Part shown: positions 47,680 through 59,870 of the stretch, in pieces | How positions within the stretch are numbered: the first letter of the stretch is position 1 | Layout of the letters: each line of letters starts with the position of its first letter | Origin: Pyricularia pennisetigena | Lineage: Eukaryota; Ascomycota; Sordariomycetes; Magnaporthales; Pyriculariaceae | Length of the DNA: 64,000 bases | Direction of reading: 5' to 3' | Assembly (NCBI RefSeq): GCF_004337985.1 | Contig: NW_021940921.1 | Span: forward strand, 1,257,758-1,321,757 | Position numbers and translations under genes: made by a program | The notes under the pieces: model-generated | Seen by the model: the letters and a program-made list of their open reading frames with translations, nothing else | Database searches by the model: none | Told to the model about the DNA's origin: nothing

Positions 47680-50000
47680 TCATGCATATCTAGCGCTCAA
47701 GGTCCGCGGAGGAGGTTGAGGCCACGGGCCAGACATTTGCGGTTGCGAACCGGCGTAGTAGCTAGGCGGCGGCGGTATGGGCGCATTGTTGGGCCTCCCG
47801 GGGCCGCCGTGCGCGCCCGCCGCCTGCGCCGCCACCATCTGCCTGTGCTGCTTGCGCACGGCCGACCGGCGGCGCATGCTGCTGATGCAGCAGCTGGCAA
47901 GGCAGATGAGGATGAGGCCGCCGATACCCGCGCCGACGCCGATGGCGACGTTGCGGTTCTGCGAGAAGAAGTTGCCCACGGCGTTGCTGACGCTGTTGGT
48001 GTCCGAGCACTGTCCATTCTCTTGCACGTTGTTGACGTCGGCCGGACACGAACGGCTCTTTCCGTCACATGTATCCTCGGGGTCGCATGACATGGTCGAC
48101 GGCCGGCACACTCCGCCCGCCGGGGCGATGCCGCACTGAGCCGTGCAGCACGTGTCGCTGGCAGGATCACAGGTGGCGCCGGAGCGGAACTTGCAGGTCT
48201 TGCGATCGCAGCACGAATTGTCCGAGTCGCACTCCTCGCCCGACTCGACGACGCCATTGCCGCACACGGGCGCAACGCTGGCGACGTTGGTGTTGTCGAC
48301 CAGACAGCGACCGAGCGACTTGGTGCTGCCGGGCCGGACTCCAAGCTGACTGCAGACGCTGCCAATGGTGCAGGCCGAGAAGTCGGAGATGCCGCTGCGG
48401 GCTGAGGGGTTCATGATGAACCGCTGCTGGGCGTCGCACTGGCTCGCGCTCAGAGGGCAGCACTGCTGCGCGCCGGTGCCGCTGGTCGAGCTACACGTCG
48501 AGCTGATACAGTCGTGCTCGGCGCCGAATGTGTGGCCAATCTCGTGTGCCAGTACTTGCCATTCGTTTCCGGTACGAGCGACATAGTTGGCACCGGCAAC
48601 TGTGGTTCCCTGGCTGTCAGTCTGGGTGCCCGACATGCAAAGCGCTCCCAGCCAAGCGATTCCAACTGCGGATCCGGACGTGCAGGAGCTCATGAGCGTC
48701 CAGAATGCGTTGCGGTCGTTGCGCAGGCTGCCACGGAAGGCGGAAAAGGCGCTCAACCGGCCGGAAACATCGAGGTTAGCGTTGCAGTCCTGGTTCCAGC
48801 GATTGCTGGTCGTAAAAGGTGAAGTAGCGCATGACTCGGTGATGGTCAGGTTCCGGACTGCCAGTGAAACGTTGAATGACCTTTCGTAGAGGGCAGAGGC
48901 GGTTTGGACCTGTGCCATGATGTTGTTGCGCGCCTCGGCGACCGAGGCAAACTGCTTAACATAGGTGCAGTCGGTCGCAATGCCCATCAGGGCAACCCTA
49001 CGTGTAGTCGGGCAACCGGCGGTGGATCCAATGGTATCGATACCGTTGTTCTGCGACTGGCGCCTGAGCAAAGACAGGGGCGAGGACCCCATCTCTGACA
49101 GGTCACGGACGACAAACTCGTTACTGGTTTCATTGGCAGCCTCGACGCGAAGGTGGTGGTCGACGTCGACACCGCAGCCGACTGCCTTCTTCCCGTCCGC
49201 ACGCTTCCTCAACTCAACATCGCGGTCTGTTTCTTGCCTCAGATCCGAATCCCTCCACACGACCATGAACGGCTCCTTGGTGTCCTCCACAGATGGGTCT
49301 TGGTCAAGGCGCGTCCTGAGGTAGTTAGCGCCCGTCTGAACGTGATGATAATCGCCGTCAATGCTGAATGCGCCCTCAAACAGTGGCGTCCGGCCGTCCG
49401 AGTGCACTACAATTCGTGCCCATCCCGCGTCCCTCCAGTCAGGTGCTTGCGTGTCCCTCGCAACGAAGGCAGTGCCCCGAAAGATGCGGTATTCGTGGCG
49501 GGCGATATTCCCGCCGTGAAGCGGTCGTCCCTCGGCGTCTACGGTCTGGATGTACGTGTCGTGCGAAATCACATCGTTGTTGGGTTCGAGTGCGAGTCGT
49601 ATCTTCTTCATCACCTCGCCCGACTTGATCCTGAAGGTGGCGTCGAAGCGCGACGACCACTGCACCTGCTGCCATGCTGTGGAAAAATGAACATCTTCGA
49701 GGCGGGCTGTGGACTGTAGGGGGTTTCGTCTTATTGAAGAGGCTGTAGAGATTGTAGCAAGGTTAAGAGAGAGAGAAGGTTAGCCCGACGCTACTGACAC
49801 GAGCCAAACGAAAACAAATTGACTAGGTTAAGGCCGGTTGGCGCGGATTTGCAACCGTGGAGACTGCCGCGAAATTTGACAGCGACGATCGCGCCCTGCA
49901 TAGGCAAACCCAAATTTCAAGTGCATGACATACCTGATGCTTGATCTGTGTATCCTGAGATTGCCAACAATGTGGTCACCAGGGAGGGTAATAACCTCAT
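47680..50000 (-). CDS. Fungal ADAM metalloprotease (reprolysin-type, membrane-bound)
   Basis: Two exons on the minus strand, 50000-49934 and 49742-47680, encode 709 residues. The small first exon supplies the signal peptide (MRLLPSLVTTLLAISGYTDQAS) through a GTATGT donor; the long frame alone has no ATG start. The order is: propeptide with FDATFRIKSGE and IRLALEPNND, a metalloprotease domain with the zinc motif HEIGHTFGAEHD (near residue 420), a disintegrin domain starting CGNGVVESGEECD with dense Cys, a transmembrane helix (about 619-641), and a Pro-rich cytoplasmic tail. The class is that of fungal ADM-A/ADM-B proteins, expected to act at the cell surface as sheddase or protease. The Met-turn is less clear than the zinc motif. 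Confidence 0.93.
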
Positions 50001-53000
50001 AACTCCTGTGTAGCCACTGGCGTACTTGTGCGTCTTCAACCAAGTCGCCGTTGATAGTGCTCCAAGTCCCTTGTGCGGAGCTGGTGAGATCGAACTTTGG
50101 ATTTTATCGTTCCGTTCCAGGTATATTCTTGCAATTAGGTTTGTTTTGATGGGAACGTTCAACGCCTGCTAAAAAAAAATGATCCCAATGTACAGTGACG
50201 CGACTAGGCGGCACGGAATCTCCCCAAGGAAAAGAAAGATACCAAATAGGAGTAAATGTAGAATAGACCTGAAAAAGGCAACAGTCGTCACAACAGGTAA
50301 CCTCCTTGGTTTTGAACAGATCAGATTGATCAGCGGGCATGCACGGGAGGCGGCACTGAACACCCCCAGCAGGAACAGGCAAGGGACGTAATAATTGTTG
50401 TCCAGTCAGGATTTGCGGGGCAAGTGGGTTTCTCGGAGTCGGGGTTTTAGGCCCTTCTTGGCGGGTAAGAAGGCGCAGCAGCGATGATGTGGCAATGGCT
50501 TTCCAATCACCGTTCGTTGATCAAACTCTTTGGGTCAAGAGAAGAAGAAACAATGGAATGGAGCTCTAAAGAGGTGTGACGACAAGGAAAGATAGCAAAA
50601 AAGAAGAAGAAAAAAAAAAGGAAAGAAAATAGAGAGATTAAACTGGGCCAAAGAAGGAAAAATCAAAACAAATCAACAGTTCCAGTAGGAAGAAAGAGGA
50701 GCAAAGTAACCCAAGGGATTCATTCAGCAAGCCTGAAGAAGACAATAAAACCAAAATGCCCTTGATTCACATATTCTACCCTACGACCCAGCGTTTTGTC
50801 GGTGCCACATACCAAAGGCGCCATGTGTTTTGGGACTGTTCAGTCCGGTTCTTGGTATCCTTGGGAGCATCAGGACCTAGCTGGGTGGCTGGGGACCCCT
50901 GCCGTAGGGACCGCTGCAAGAATTGGAGATCCGCGAACGCGAATGGAACAAAAAACAGACAAAATCACACGAAACACTCACTCGCTCGCAAGCGCTGACT
51001 ACCGTGCCTAATCAAATTTCCTTGCCAATGCACATAATATCGGATCGCAAAGATGACTAAAACTGGAGGTTTTGGCTGTCAATTGGGCCTTGCGTTGCAG
51101 CACAACAGATTGTCAGCACCAACGGGGTAAAAATAATTAAGACATCGCATCCTTGTAGGAAAACCACTCAGCCAACAAAAAAAAAAGCCATGACCCGCAA
51201 GCCTGGTCTTGGCCTGACCTGGGGTTACGCAACCCAAGGTCCGTTACGGAGTCTGCCAAGGCCAAAAGGGATGACGGACGGCTTTTTCGGATTTCCTGGC
51301 TGCCTGGCTGACGAAAGGATGGATGGAGGCGGGTGCTTTGCTGCAAGGCCTGTGTTTGATCGTTAGACCAATGAAACTTTCTGGCTATCGATACTTGGCG
51401 GTCCCCTGCCGGTGGGATTAATGGAGTTCCCCACTTATAGCCGCCCAATTGCCTTCATTTTTGTTCTGTTCTTCGTTCGTCCTGCTCCTGCATTTTTTTG
51501 CCTTGCTGCTGCTGCCGCTCCCGCCGCTTCTGCAGGTGGCCATTTTTCTGTGTTGGGGCTGCTCAAAAAAATCATTAGCGCTTCGCCTGCCGACCGACCG
51601 ACGCAACTGTCAGCCGCCTCGCTGATCAAAAGCCTCCCACATACCGCCCTTGGCAGACGACATGACTCCAAATTTGCATCAGGCCCGCATCCCAAGAAAC
51701 CCTGGGGTACCAACGGAGCGATGTGCGAATTGAATTGGTTCGTCGGTGGTCCCTTGCCCGGGGATCAAAGAGCGAGAACAGATCAAAGGTTCCGGTACAG
51801 GGATTTGGTAATTCACGGGATGAAGCTGGGCCGCGGACCGTCCGAACCAAAATTCGGAGACAAGAAACTTACTTTCATGGCATTCGAGACGAACAGGAGG
51901 TTGCAAGTTTTGCTGGGCTTCGCGAAAGAACAATGCAAAAATTACGGTGGGTCTTTTTTTTTTTTTTTGTCCTCGTCTCCCTCCCACTTTGAACCGAACC
52001 TGTGGCTCAGTCAGATCCTTTGCCCACCTGCATGCGAGCCCCTCTGTTAACATGGGGATTGGTCATCGTTGAGGAAATAAATACCGATGTCAGGTTCCTA
52101 ATTTTTTAAGATTTTGTTGCTATACCTGGTTTCCGGCTGACCATTCCCCAAGTCGTAAAAGTTGGTAGGGCCCAAGCTAGATTGGAACTCTAACATACAA
52201 CTTTGTCACGGTAATTTGAATGCTACAAAGATGCTCGTGTTCTTTGATTAACCAACGCGATTCTTTGCTTATGTTTTCAAATCTGCGTTTCTATATCCTT
52301 GGCAGACCTAATTCCACTAACGAATTGCCCATGTCGCAAAATGCAACCAACACCTGGGACTTGGATGCACTCTGGAATAGGTGTAAAAGAATTAAAATCG
52401 TCGTCGTGTTCCGGTAATAGGGGTTGCTGTGGCTGTTGGTAGGGTCTCGACGCGTCCAATCGTTCATAATAACCCATACACTCCGCGCTCGTTCTAGTCT
52501 GAGAACATCTTGTCGAATTTCGCCGTTCGTAGCGGATATTTGTACTGTATATGCGCTGTATATGCACTGTATACGCAGAAATTACAGCTAAAATATTGTA
52601 CAAATTTAATATCAAGATAATAAAATAAATAGAAACAAAAAAAATATATAAATTAAAATATGTTATATGGTTCCGAGCTTAGGTATTTTCATGTATAAAA
52701 AGTGCTCATACTTGGTTAAAATTTAATAATATTTAAGTATTAAACTTATTTATTGTATTTTTAATTTTAACGTTTATATTTATTAATTTGATATAGGAAA
52801 TACCGCTATAAGCGACGAAAATCGACATTATCTTTAGACTCGAACCAGCATGATTTTTTTATGGATCCAAAGGTACATTGCAAAACCGCAATTAAACCGT
52901 TGCTCAATCGTGGAATTTTGGGCTTCGAGGATGAGCACTGAGACTAAGGCCTGCGATCCAGGGAGCTAGTTGGCTTTTTATATTTAAAAGCCGCATTTGG

Positions 53001-54944
53001 AAATTCATGTTGCAAGGCCGTGCTTTAAAGGACTGCAAGCCTGCGGCATTTGGGAAATAAATGTGCAGCAATTTCCCACCGTTATAGGAATATTTAATCC
53101 TATGTGCTAATTAATATTAGGAGACCGGGATGTTGCAAGAGTCACGTCCGGAGATGCAAAAGCTGGGAACTCGGCAGTTTTGGTACCTGATCCTCGCATG
53201 GTTCGGCGCAACCCAGAGAGGGAAAGAAGAATTGAATTGAAATAGTTATATTATGCTTTAGATGGGAAAATGAGGAAAATAGAATGCTCCTTGCCTACAC
53301 AGATGAAGAGCTATTTGTCCTAGCGTATATGGAGGGCGCGAGACCTTTTTATCCTACGTCTACGGTCCTGCGACCTCGCACCCAAAACAGAAGTGTGTCG
53401 CAATATCTGCCCCCTCTCTTTCATACTGTTCGTACCCAGTATACAAAAAGCAGGCCTGTTTTTATAAAGGAACAAGGGAGCGGGGAAAGTGCTGCACCGA
53501 TCCGCGCCAAATTGGCTCTTGGTACGGCACACTTCGCACTACTTCATCCAACGGTGTCCCAATACGTCTACATGCACTAATATTACACGAAAGCTGCCGT
53601 GTGAAAAATGGGTAAATTGTCAAGTTGTGGTCGCGTTGGTAAATATCTGAAATGACCCCTTCCCCACGACACAGCCGCTCCCTGTGCGGTTTATCTCCTT
53701 TTCACCGAGTCGGTATTCTATACACCAGGAAATCTCACACTTAAACCGAACTATCTCTTTTTGGAGTCGTCTTGATCAAATGCCTGAGGTGCTTGCAATT
53801 TTAATCGGGCTACTCCACTGACATGTTGAACCGTTTTGTAAGGAAGAAAACCATTTCGACTTAAAACCAGTTGCTATAAGCGCTGGAAAGCCTACAGGAT
53901 AGTTCTGACAGCACAACTGCTAAAACTGCTTTAATAACCATAACCCTTGCTAATAAATACTGTTAAAAGTCCACGGCAAGCACCCAAGGAAACCACTTTT
54001 TCTGCTGAAAAGAAGCGAAATAAATAATCCAATTATGTTAAAGCAATTTTGACCGTGGTAGCTACTCTTAAAGCAAACTGGGTTTCGGGCCGCAAGATAG
54101 ATGGGCCTGAGAAACGCAAACAAAAGCAATCGCCGATGAATTAAAAGTTGCGGAGAACTATGCAGCAAAACAGGATAACAACAAAAAGAAATACATGTAA
54201 AAAAAACGTACACGGAGCGCACGCATATGCAAGTATATGTAATAAAGTAGCAAGGGCGCTCTTCCATCACAAAATTCTCTACCTTTATTCGTTTCGCTGT
54301 CTTGAAACCTATCTTCGCGTTGTTACACATAAAACCGATCGAGGCATAAAAGGGAAGGAGAGGAGTCATTTTGGGGCCCGCGGTGAATTGGCAGGGTGTC
54401 TTTTCGCTTAATGTACCTTTTGTATGCGCATGACTCAAATTCCGTTATGTGCTGCCTTTAGTTCTCAAATTAAATAGCTCCGATACTGTATCCTAATATA
54501 GAACTAGCAATCCTGGGTTTAATGCGGATTTTGCGTGGGTGTTATAGGGTAAGCCAACGGCTTTGCACTTGACGTTAGGGAAGCAAAGGTGGAGAGAGGG
54601 CCAAGATCCACCTTGCAAATGTAATGCAGGTTTTGTATTTCGTATTACAAGGATTTAGCAAAAGTCCATCAACTATAAATAAAGTTTATTATATTTTAAA
54701 TCTTTTTAATTATTTTTGGAATGACTGAAGTAAAAAGCGATGCCGGCCAGCACAATGGAGAATGATATTTATATCCACGTTAGTAGCTAAATATCATCCA
54801 CTCAAATTCATGTTCTAATATATATATTAGCTAGAGGTGCACTGGGCTTTGAGGGCTAACAAAGTCCTTATCACGGTACTATTAACTTCAACAAGACAGG
54901 CCGACAGTGCAATTTTAACACTTTCTCCTCTCTATTTATTTAAA
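50001..54944. other. Gene-poor stretch grading into AT-rich island
   Basis: About 4.9 kb with no supported gene. The first 2 kb resembles the other GC-mixed spacers. From about 52500 on, composition becomes very AT-rich (for example 52610-52800). Frames at 53284-53580 and 53950-54438 have no recognisable domain or valid start. Confidence 0.5.
52544..52576. repeat. 11-bp tandem repeat, three units
   Basis: ACTGTATATGC, GCTGTATATGC and ACTGTATACGC are contiguous, at the left border of the AT-rich island. Confidence 0.85.
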
Positions 54945-55891
54945 ATGTTTGATATTGCTTATCAGCCAGCTAAAATCCCCCAAGTTCCGATTGAGCCGTC
55001 AAATATGTTACAAAGTTATCATCCAACTCTCTTTAAACGAGCCATGATTGATAACACTTGTACAGATGAACAGAGAGCTGTTATAGCGCGAGCAGCTGCT
55101 AAGTAAGAGACACATGACTAGACGCTGAAGGAGAGATTTTGTTAAATTATTAAAATAACAGCTGCCGTACCCTTGCTCAGTTCGGAGCATCCGCTGCGAA
55201 AACTGACAAAGAAAGAGTACTCAAATACTTCAAAACCAGCAATCCTAGGAGTATAAGTACTATTGTCAAGACCTACGAGAATGCCTACCGTGAATGCGAT
55301 ATTTCCCGCGGCGAGAACATTATAACTTGTCATGATGGTATTCATGGTTGCGACGACGAAATTAGCGACTATCGAGTCTCTTATACAATCGCTCATACAC
55401 ACGCAAACCAGAACAAAATCACGATATGCCCGTTTTTCTTTCAATTGCCAGCCACTGCCTCAATCTACAAGGAAAGATCGCAGGCCAATGCTTTGCTACA
55501 CGAGGTTACACACTTGAGAAGCGGTAAGAAGTTATGTTTCAAGTGTAGTTTTCATCTACATGACAAAGCATTTCAAGTCGAAATTAAATAGTCGGCAGAT
55601 TGTTTTCGGTGAAAGATTGACTAATATACTTATTATATGACAGTGAAAGGAACCGAGGACTATTCAAGCCGGGGACATCGAGACATAATGGAGTAAGTTA
55701 TATCCCTGTTTCTTTTTTTTTTTTTTTTTTTTTTTGATCTAGTTTACTAAGACTTAAACAGACTTACAGAGAGCCAAAACTTAAACCACGCCGATACTTA
55801 CGCTTACTTTGTCGAAGCTGCCAGACTAAAAAGTCCAATCGTTGATGTCGATGATCCTAAAGATCCTGAAGATCCAATGTCATGTACATAG
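54945..55891 (+). CDS. M35 deuterolysin-like zinc metalloprotease, AVR-Pita-like; N-terminus uncertain
   Basis: Four exons, 54945-55102, 55162-55523, 55644-55692 and 55762-55891, encode 232 residues from the first ATG. All three introns have GTAAG donors and CAG acceptors that keep frame. The aspzincin signature is complete: HEVTH at 166-170 and GTEDY with Asp179 as third zinc ligand. Seven Cys and the CTDEQRAVIARAAANC lead are family-like, as is the end LNHADTYAYF. Deuterolysins are secreted; the Magnaporthe AVR-Pita family is a divergent M35 branch. No signal peptide follows the ATG at 54945. The frame is open back to 54831 and includes a hydrophobic stretch (VLITVLL), but without an ATG. 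Either an upstream exon is missing from this model or the 5' end has decayed. The surroundings are AT-rich and full of relics. Confidence 0.75.
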
Positions 55892-56884
55892 AATTATGGA
55901 CGGCGAGACTATCAACCAGGAGCGGAAGCTCGGACGTGGGGCGTGAGAAACTCTTAACTTTTGGCCTCTTTTATAAGGTTTCATCAATCCTCTTACAAAG
56001 CCAGACCGTGTTTACGCTCAAAACGAGGTAGCTACGGTGCCGGCCTCTCCTAAACGACATATGGTTGGGTTGGTAGTGGCAACGGACAGGAGTGGATCAG
56101 TGACGGCCTCCGGCAGTACGCGCCTATCTAATAATCATATTATAACCCGCTGCAGTGTCATCGGCATTTGAATTCGTGGCTGGTTTGTTGGTGAACCATC
56201 CCATCGTGCGGTCACTATTTTGCTTGTACTTGATAAACAACTTGCGCCTCATCTCATTCGCCTAGCTGAGGTCGTCTTGTAAATGCCAGGGGAGGAGTAA
56301 CAAAATCTACATCGCTTTGTATTTGCTGTATTAGTTACTGCCTTGGTGCTATACGGGCTTCTTCTCCTCCCGGCTTGTTTTGGTTGTTCTGTTTTGGCCA
56401 CCACCCCAACTCCAATTTCCTTCCTTCGCTCAATCGCATATCTGGGGCTGGCGCTGACTGTGGAGCCGCACGGCAGACGCAGCCTGCCAAACGGAGGACA
56501 TACGGCTCGTAACGTAGGCGTAGCATCTGCTGACAGATTATGCAGCGCCAAGATTACTGATTTTTTTTAATGGTCTGTGGAATCTCATTTGAGGCGTACA
56601 TGTCAAGCAAATCAAAAAAGATCACAATTGGGATATAGTTTATATTAAACACGCTAATTGCCATGTAAGCAAGTCCATTTCGAGGATTACTTAGCAGCAA
56701 TCAACCTTTAATTAACCCTAATACTTATTTGAGACCGATTATAACTTCACCCCAGTTGTTGAAATCCCCAGTTACCCAGTTAGACGTTCATTTGCTTTGA
56801 CCCACTGTACTTTAACATAAGAACAGGTTACTTCGATACCTTGACTGTAAGATCAGCAAACGTTTAAGAATCCAAATTTTTAAA
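55892..56884. other. Intergenic in AT-rich island
   Basis: 3' flank of the M35 gene and unassigned DNA. The GC-richer piece at 56250-56550 gives frames with no recognised domain. Confidence 0.45.
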
Positions 56885-57640
56885 GGGATGCATTTGCTCC
56901 ACGTTGCTTGTTTCCATAAGGAAAAAGGAGCTCGTTGTGCTGTTCCTCGACCATGGATGTACCACACTCCATTCGACCGTTATAGTGGAATTCTCCCCGA
57001 AAAGAGTATCATTTGTTCTTTCCAAGGGGGCAGACCCGTATGCCCCACTTATCGACAGCACTAACCTTACTCAATATCTAGCAGAGACGGGGAGAGTGGC
57101 TGATCTGGAGCTCCTCTTGGCCCATGGGGCTCTTTTGGAACCAGAAGACGATGCTGGGACAACTGCCCTTATGGATGCAGCTTCTCATACTCAGACCAAT
57201 GCTCTCAAAGCCCTCCCCGCGAAGGGAGCCATTGTGGACCATGCGGTCAAGCTCGGCTTGACACTCGATACACCATGCGGTCAGATCTAAGAACGCTCAG
57301 TGCTTGAAATCCTCTTGGGCAACGGTGCCAACGCATCAGTTCACGGTCCGGGCTCCAGACGGACACGGCGTCGCTTTTTGGCCGCTTGGTTTGGATATTA
57401 TGAATGTCTTCAACTTATTGGGCAGCAAGGAAGCGCAATACAGGGAATATCTGAAGATTTGCCCCTTCATGGTGCTGCAACAAACGGCCACGTGGATTGT
57501 CTCAAATGCCTACTGGATGTATACCGACAAGGAAAAAAGAAAAACGTGCAAAACAATGCGAGAAACACCTCGCTACATTTGGCTGTCTCAAAGGGGCACC
57601 TGGATTGTGTCAAGTAATTGCTTGACAGTGGCGCGGGTTA
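56885..57640 (+). pseudogene. Decayed ankyrin-repeat protein gene
   Basis: Ankyrin-like units persist in shifting frames. They are HLLHVACFHKE (from 56889), ELVVLFLDHG after a frameshift near 56930, ADLELLLAHGALLE and TTALMDAASHTQTNALKAL (57090-57215), a stop at about 57288, then PLHGAATNGHVDCLKCLLD and NTSLHLAVSKGHLDCVK (57460-57614). A TAA at 57615 falls inside the next repeat, with LLDSGAG following it in the same frame. Such stops inside a conserved repeat, together with the frameshifts, mark a relic. The TAA could come from a C-to-T change as in RIP. Confidence 0.65.
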
Positions 57641-59270
57641 GTCAGTTTAAAGCAAGACCAATTGGACCGCCGCAACCTCCCTATCATACGGTTCAAAGCA
57701 GATCGAGAATCCGCAATCAGTATATCACGCAATGCTGAAAGTGGGACTGACCTAAGGGTACCTGAACGTACTTGACAAGATGCAGTAAGATCCAGCTTTG
57801 GCTATATAATGCGCTATAAATATCCATTTTTGGTCCAGTTAACCGCCTCCAAACATATCTATGCCGGAGAGAGCTACGTTGGATGGAGTTGGAGCTTCCA
57901 ACGCGGGGGTAAAAGCCCCCCCCCCAAGTCGAGCAATCTACACGGTCATGGTACCGAAGCAAGTTCGGCGTTTTAGTTTCATCCGCCCCCAAGGGAAAAA
58001 GAAAGAGTTCCAAGGTTTACAGGTAGGTCCTGTATGCTGCGAGTTTGGAGGTGTCATTTGACTCGACTCGTGAATTCGGGTTGTAAGGACAAAGAACGAA
58101 TGCATCTTGATGGTAGTTGGGATAAGTGCTTCATTATCCAAAGTGCTGAGTAGCATACCTCAGCGCGCACCGAGGTAATCGCTTTTGTTGTGATTCATGC
58201 TTTAATTTCGTGCCCTAACCTAACGGCTAACAATCAAGTCAGATATTTGGCTGGCTGTTCCATGGAAAGGGACTGCGTATCAAATCGGAAAAGAGCTCGT
58301 CGAGCTTTTTGGCAGGATGTATTTGTAGTGCGTATCCGCCTTTATACTAAGCCGAATATTATACCACACCAAGGCGATAACGAGTGACAAACGTTAACAT
58401 TGTTTTTAATTGCGGATAATATTTTTCTTTAGGGATGTTAATCAACTTGAACTATAGAAATGGTAAATATAGGACCCCTTTATTTTTTGTTATTTTACTT
58501 TTCTTCCCGAATATAACAACAATCTAAGTTAAATAGGTATTGGGGCTACAATGAACAGACGAAAAGTTCTCATGATGTCGATGGAACGGAGTAGGGTACA
58601 AGATAGGCTGTAGGTAAAGGACAAAAGCCTTCTATGCGAAACCTATATCCACATAACTAATGCACAAGCTATGTTATCATTGCTTATAATTCATGTCTGT
58701 CCTTTACGGGTTAAGATTAATCGCAGTGAATGACAAACAGCCCAAAAGCCTGCCCCAAGAAAGAGATTGATATGCTGCAGTAACTGCAGAATACAGGAAC
58801 GAGGGGGCGGTACCAACGTAACTATTAAAGGCGATCAAGGGGCCCGGACTTGGAAAGGGATGAAGTTGCTCGAAAGTTCGAGCAAGGTTGTCGATTAGTT
58901 GGCGTAGTATACACCCGGCTAGCCTAGCATATTTCCAAGTTATTGGTCGAAACTATAGAAAATGCATGATTATCATGGTATGCCAACAAAGGATTGCCTG
59001 ACCTTAAAATCTCAAGATTTATAGTGAAAGGGCTTTCTTCTAAGCTCCACCGTCTTATTTCTCGTATCAACCTTAGCTAGGCTTAAAAGAAGAGATTTGT
59101 GTAGATCTTTTGTTTAAAAGGGAACAAGGCTTTTAATTGTTTAAACTAAGGAAGGTCGTCAAGGGCGGCTCTACCAAAGTTTTTTGACGACCAAAACGAT
59201 CAAGTCTTTCGAACCTCTTTACTTTTTCCCTGCGCATTTGGGTTTTCGTTATACGTTTCCGCGGCCGCAG
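57641..59270. other. AT-rich island, unassigned
   Basis: 1.6 kb, no supported gene. Frames near 57861-58061 and 58190-58387 are unrecognised. Confidence 0.5.
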
Positions 59271-59870
59271 TTACAATTTCGTTTCGGACGTAGTAACCCG
59301 GTTAAACCCTACTAATATAATTAACGATACCGTCGTTTTATTTGAACATTTGGGGTAACGGGGATAACAGCCCCAACCAAATTCTTGCTACGGGTTGTAA
59401 CCTGGGCGGTGTTATAATTAACCAAATAGCTTTCCATTACCCGGACCTGGTCCACGGTATTAATAACGTCGACGGAAACGTTTCGAAAACCCCTCATAAT
59501 ACATCGCAGGATTCGCAGTCGCTGCGCGCGGCCGGGCCCAAAAAGGTGGCCCTGGCGGCGACGGATTTTTGGAATACCGTCGGTTTTTTGTCCAAAAACG
59601 CGCCAGACCTGGGCCGTCGAAAGCCGCGTGGTAAAAAAATACCTTTTCACAATAGGGTAATTACCTGGGCCCGGGCGGGGTGGAATACCTGCGCCGGACG
59701 CGTAGAAGGGGTAAAGCGAGGGTTGTTCCTGAATTTGTTAGGTATATTGTAAATAACAGTGTGGAAATGGAGCGGGAAATTGGGCTGGGTATACGGGTGG
59801 ACCGGGCCGAAAAGGTTCCGGGGGGGTTAGTCTTATTACATAATTTTACCGGACAAATTTAATGCTTTAT
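59271..59870 (+). pseudogene. Relic resembling an alpha/beta hydrolase
   Basis: The frame from 59272 reads NFVSDVVTRLNPTNIINDTV then VLFEHLG and a stop. A second frame continues with ATGCNLGGVIINQIAFHYPD (about 59383-59442), which resembles the nucleophile elbow and following helix of alpha/beta hydrolases, but with Asn where the catalytic Ser (GxSxGG) should be. The rest of the frame to 59752 is not recognisable. The frameshift and lost nucleophile suggest a dead gene. The family call is tentative. Confidence 0.4.

Noticed and set aside
52830..52870. tRNA-like B box on the minus strand
   Set aside because: The T-stem pairs poorly and no acceptor or D-arm is found.
53950..54438. 162-codon frame on the minus strand in the AT-rich island
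   Set aside because: It starts with TTG, has no domain and a random-looking composition.
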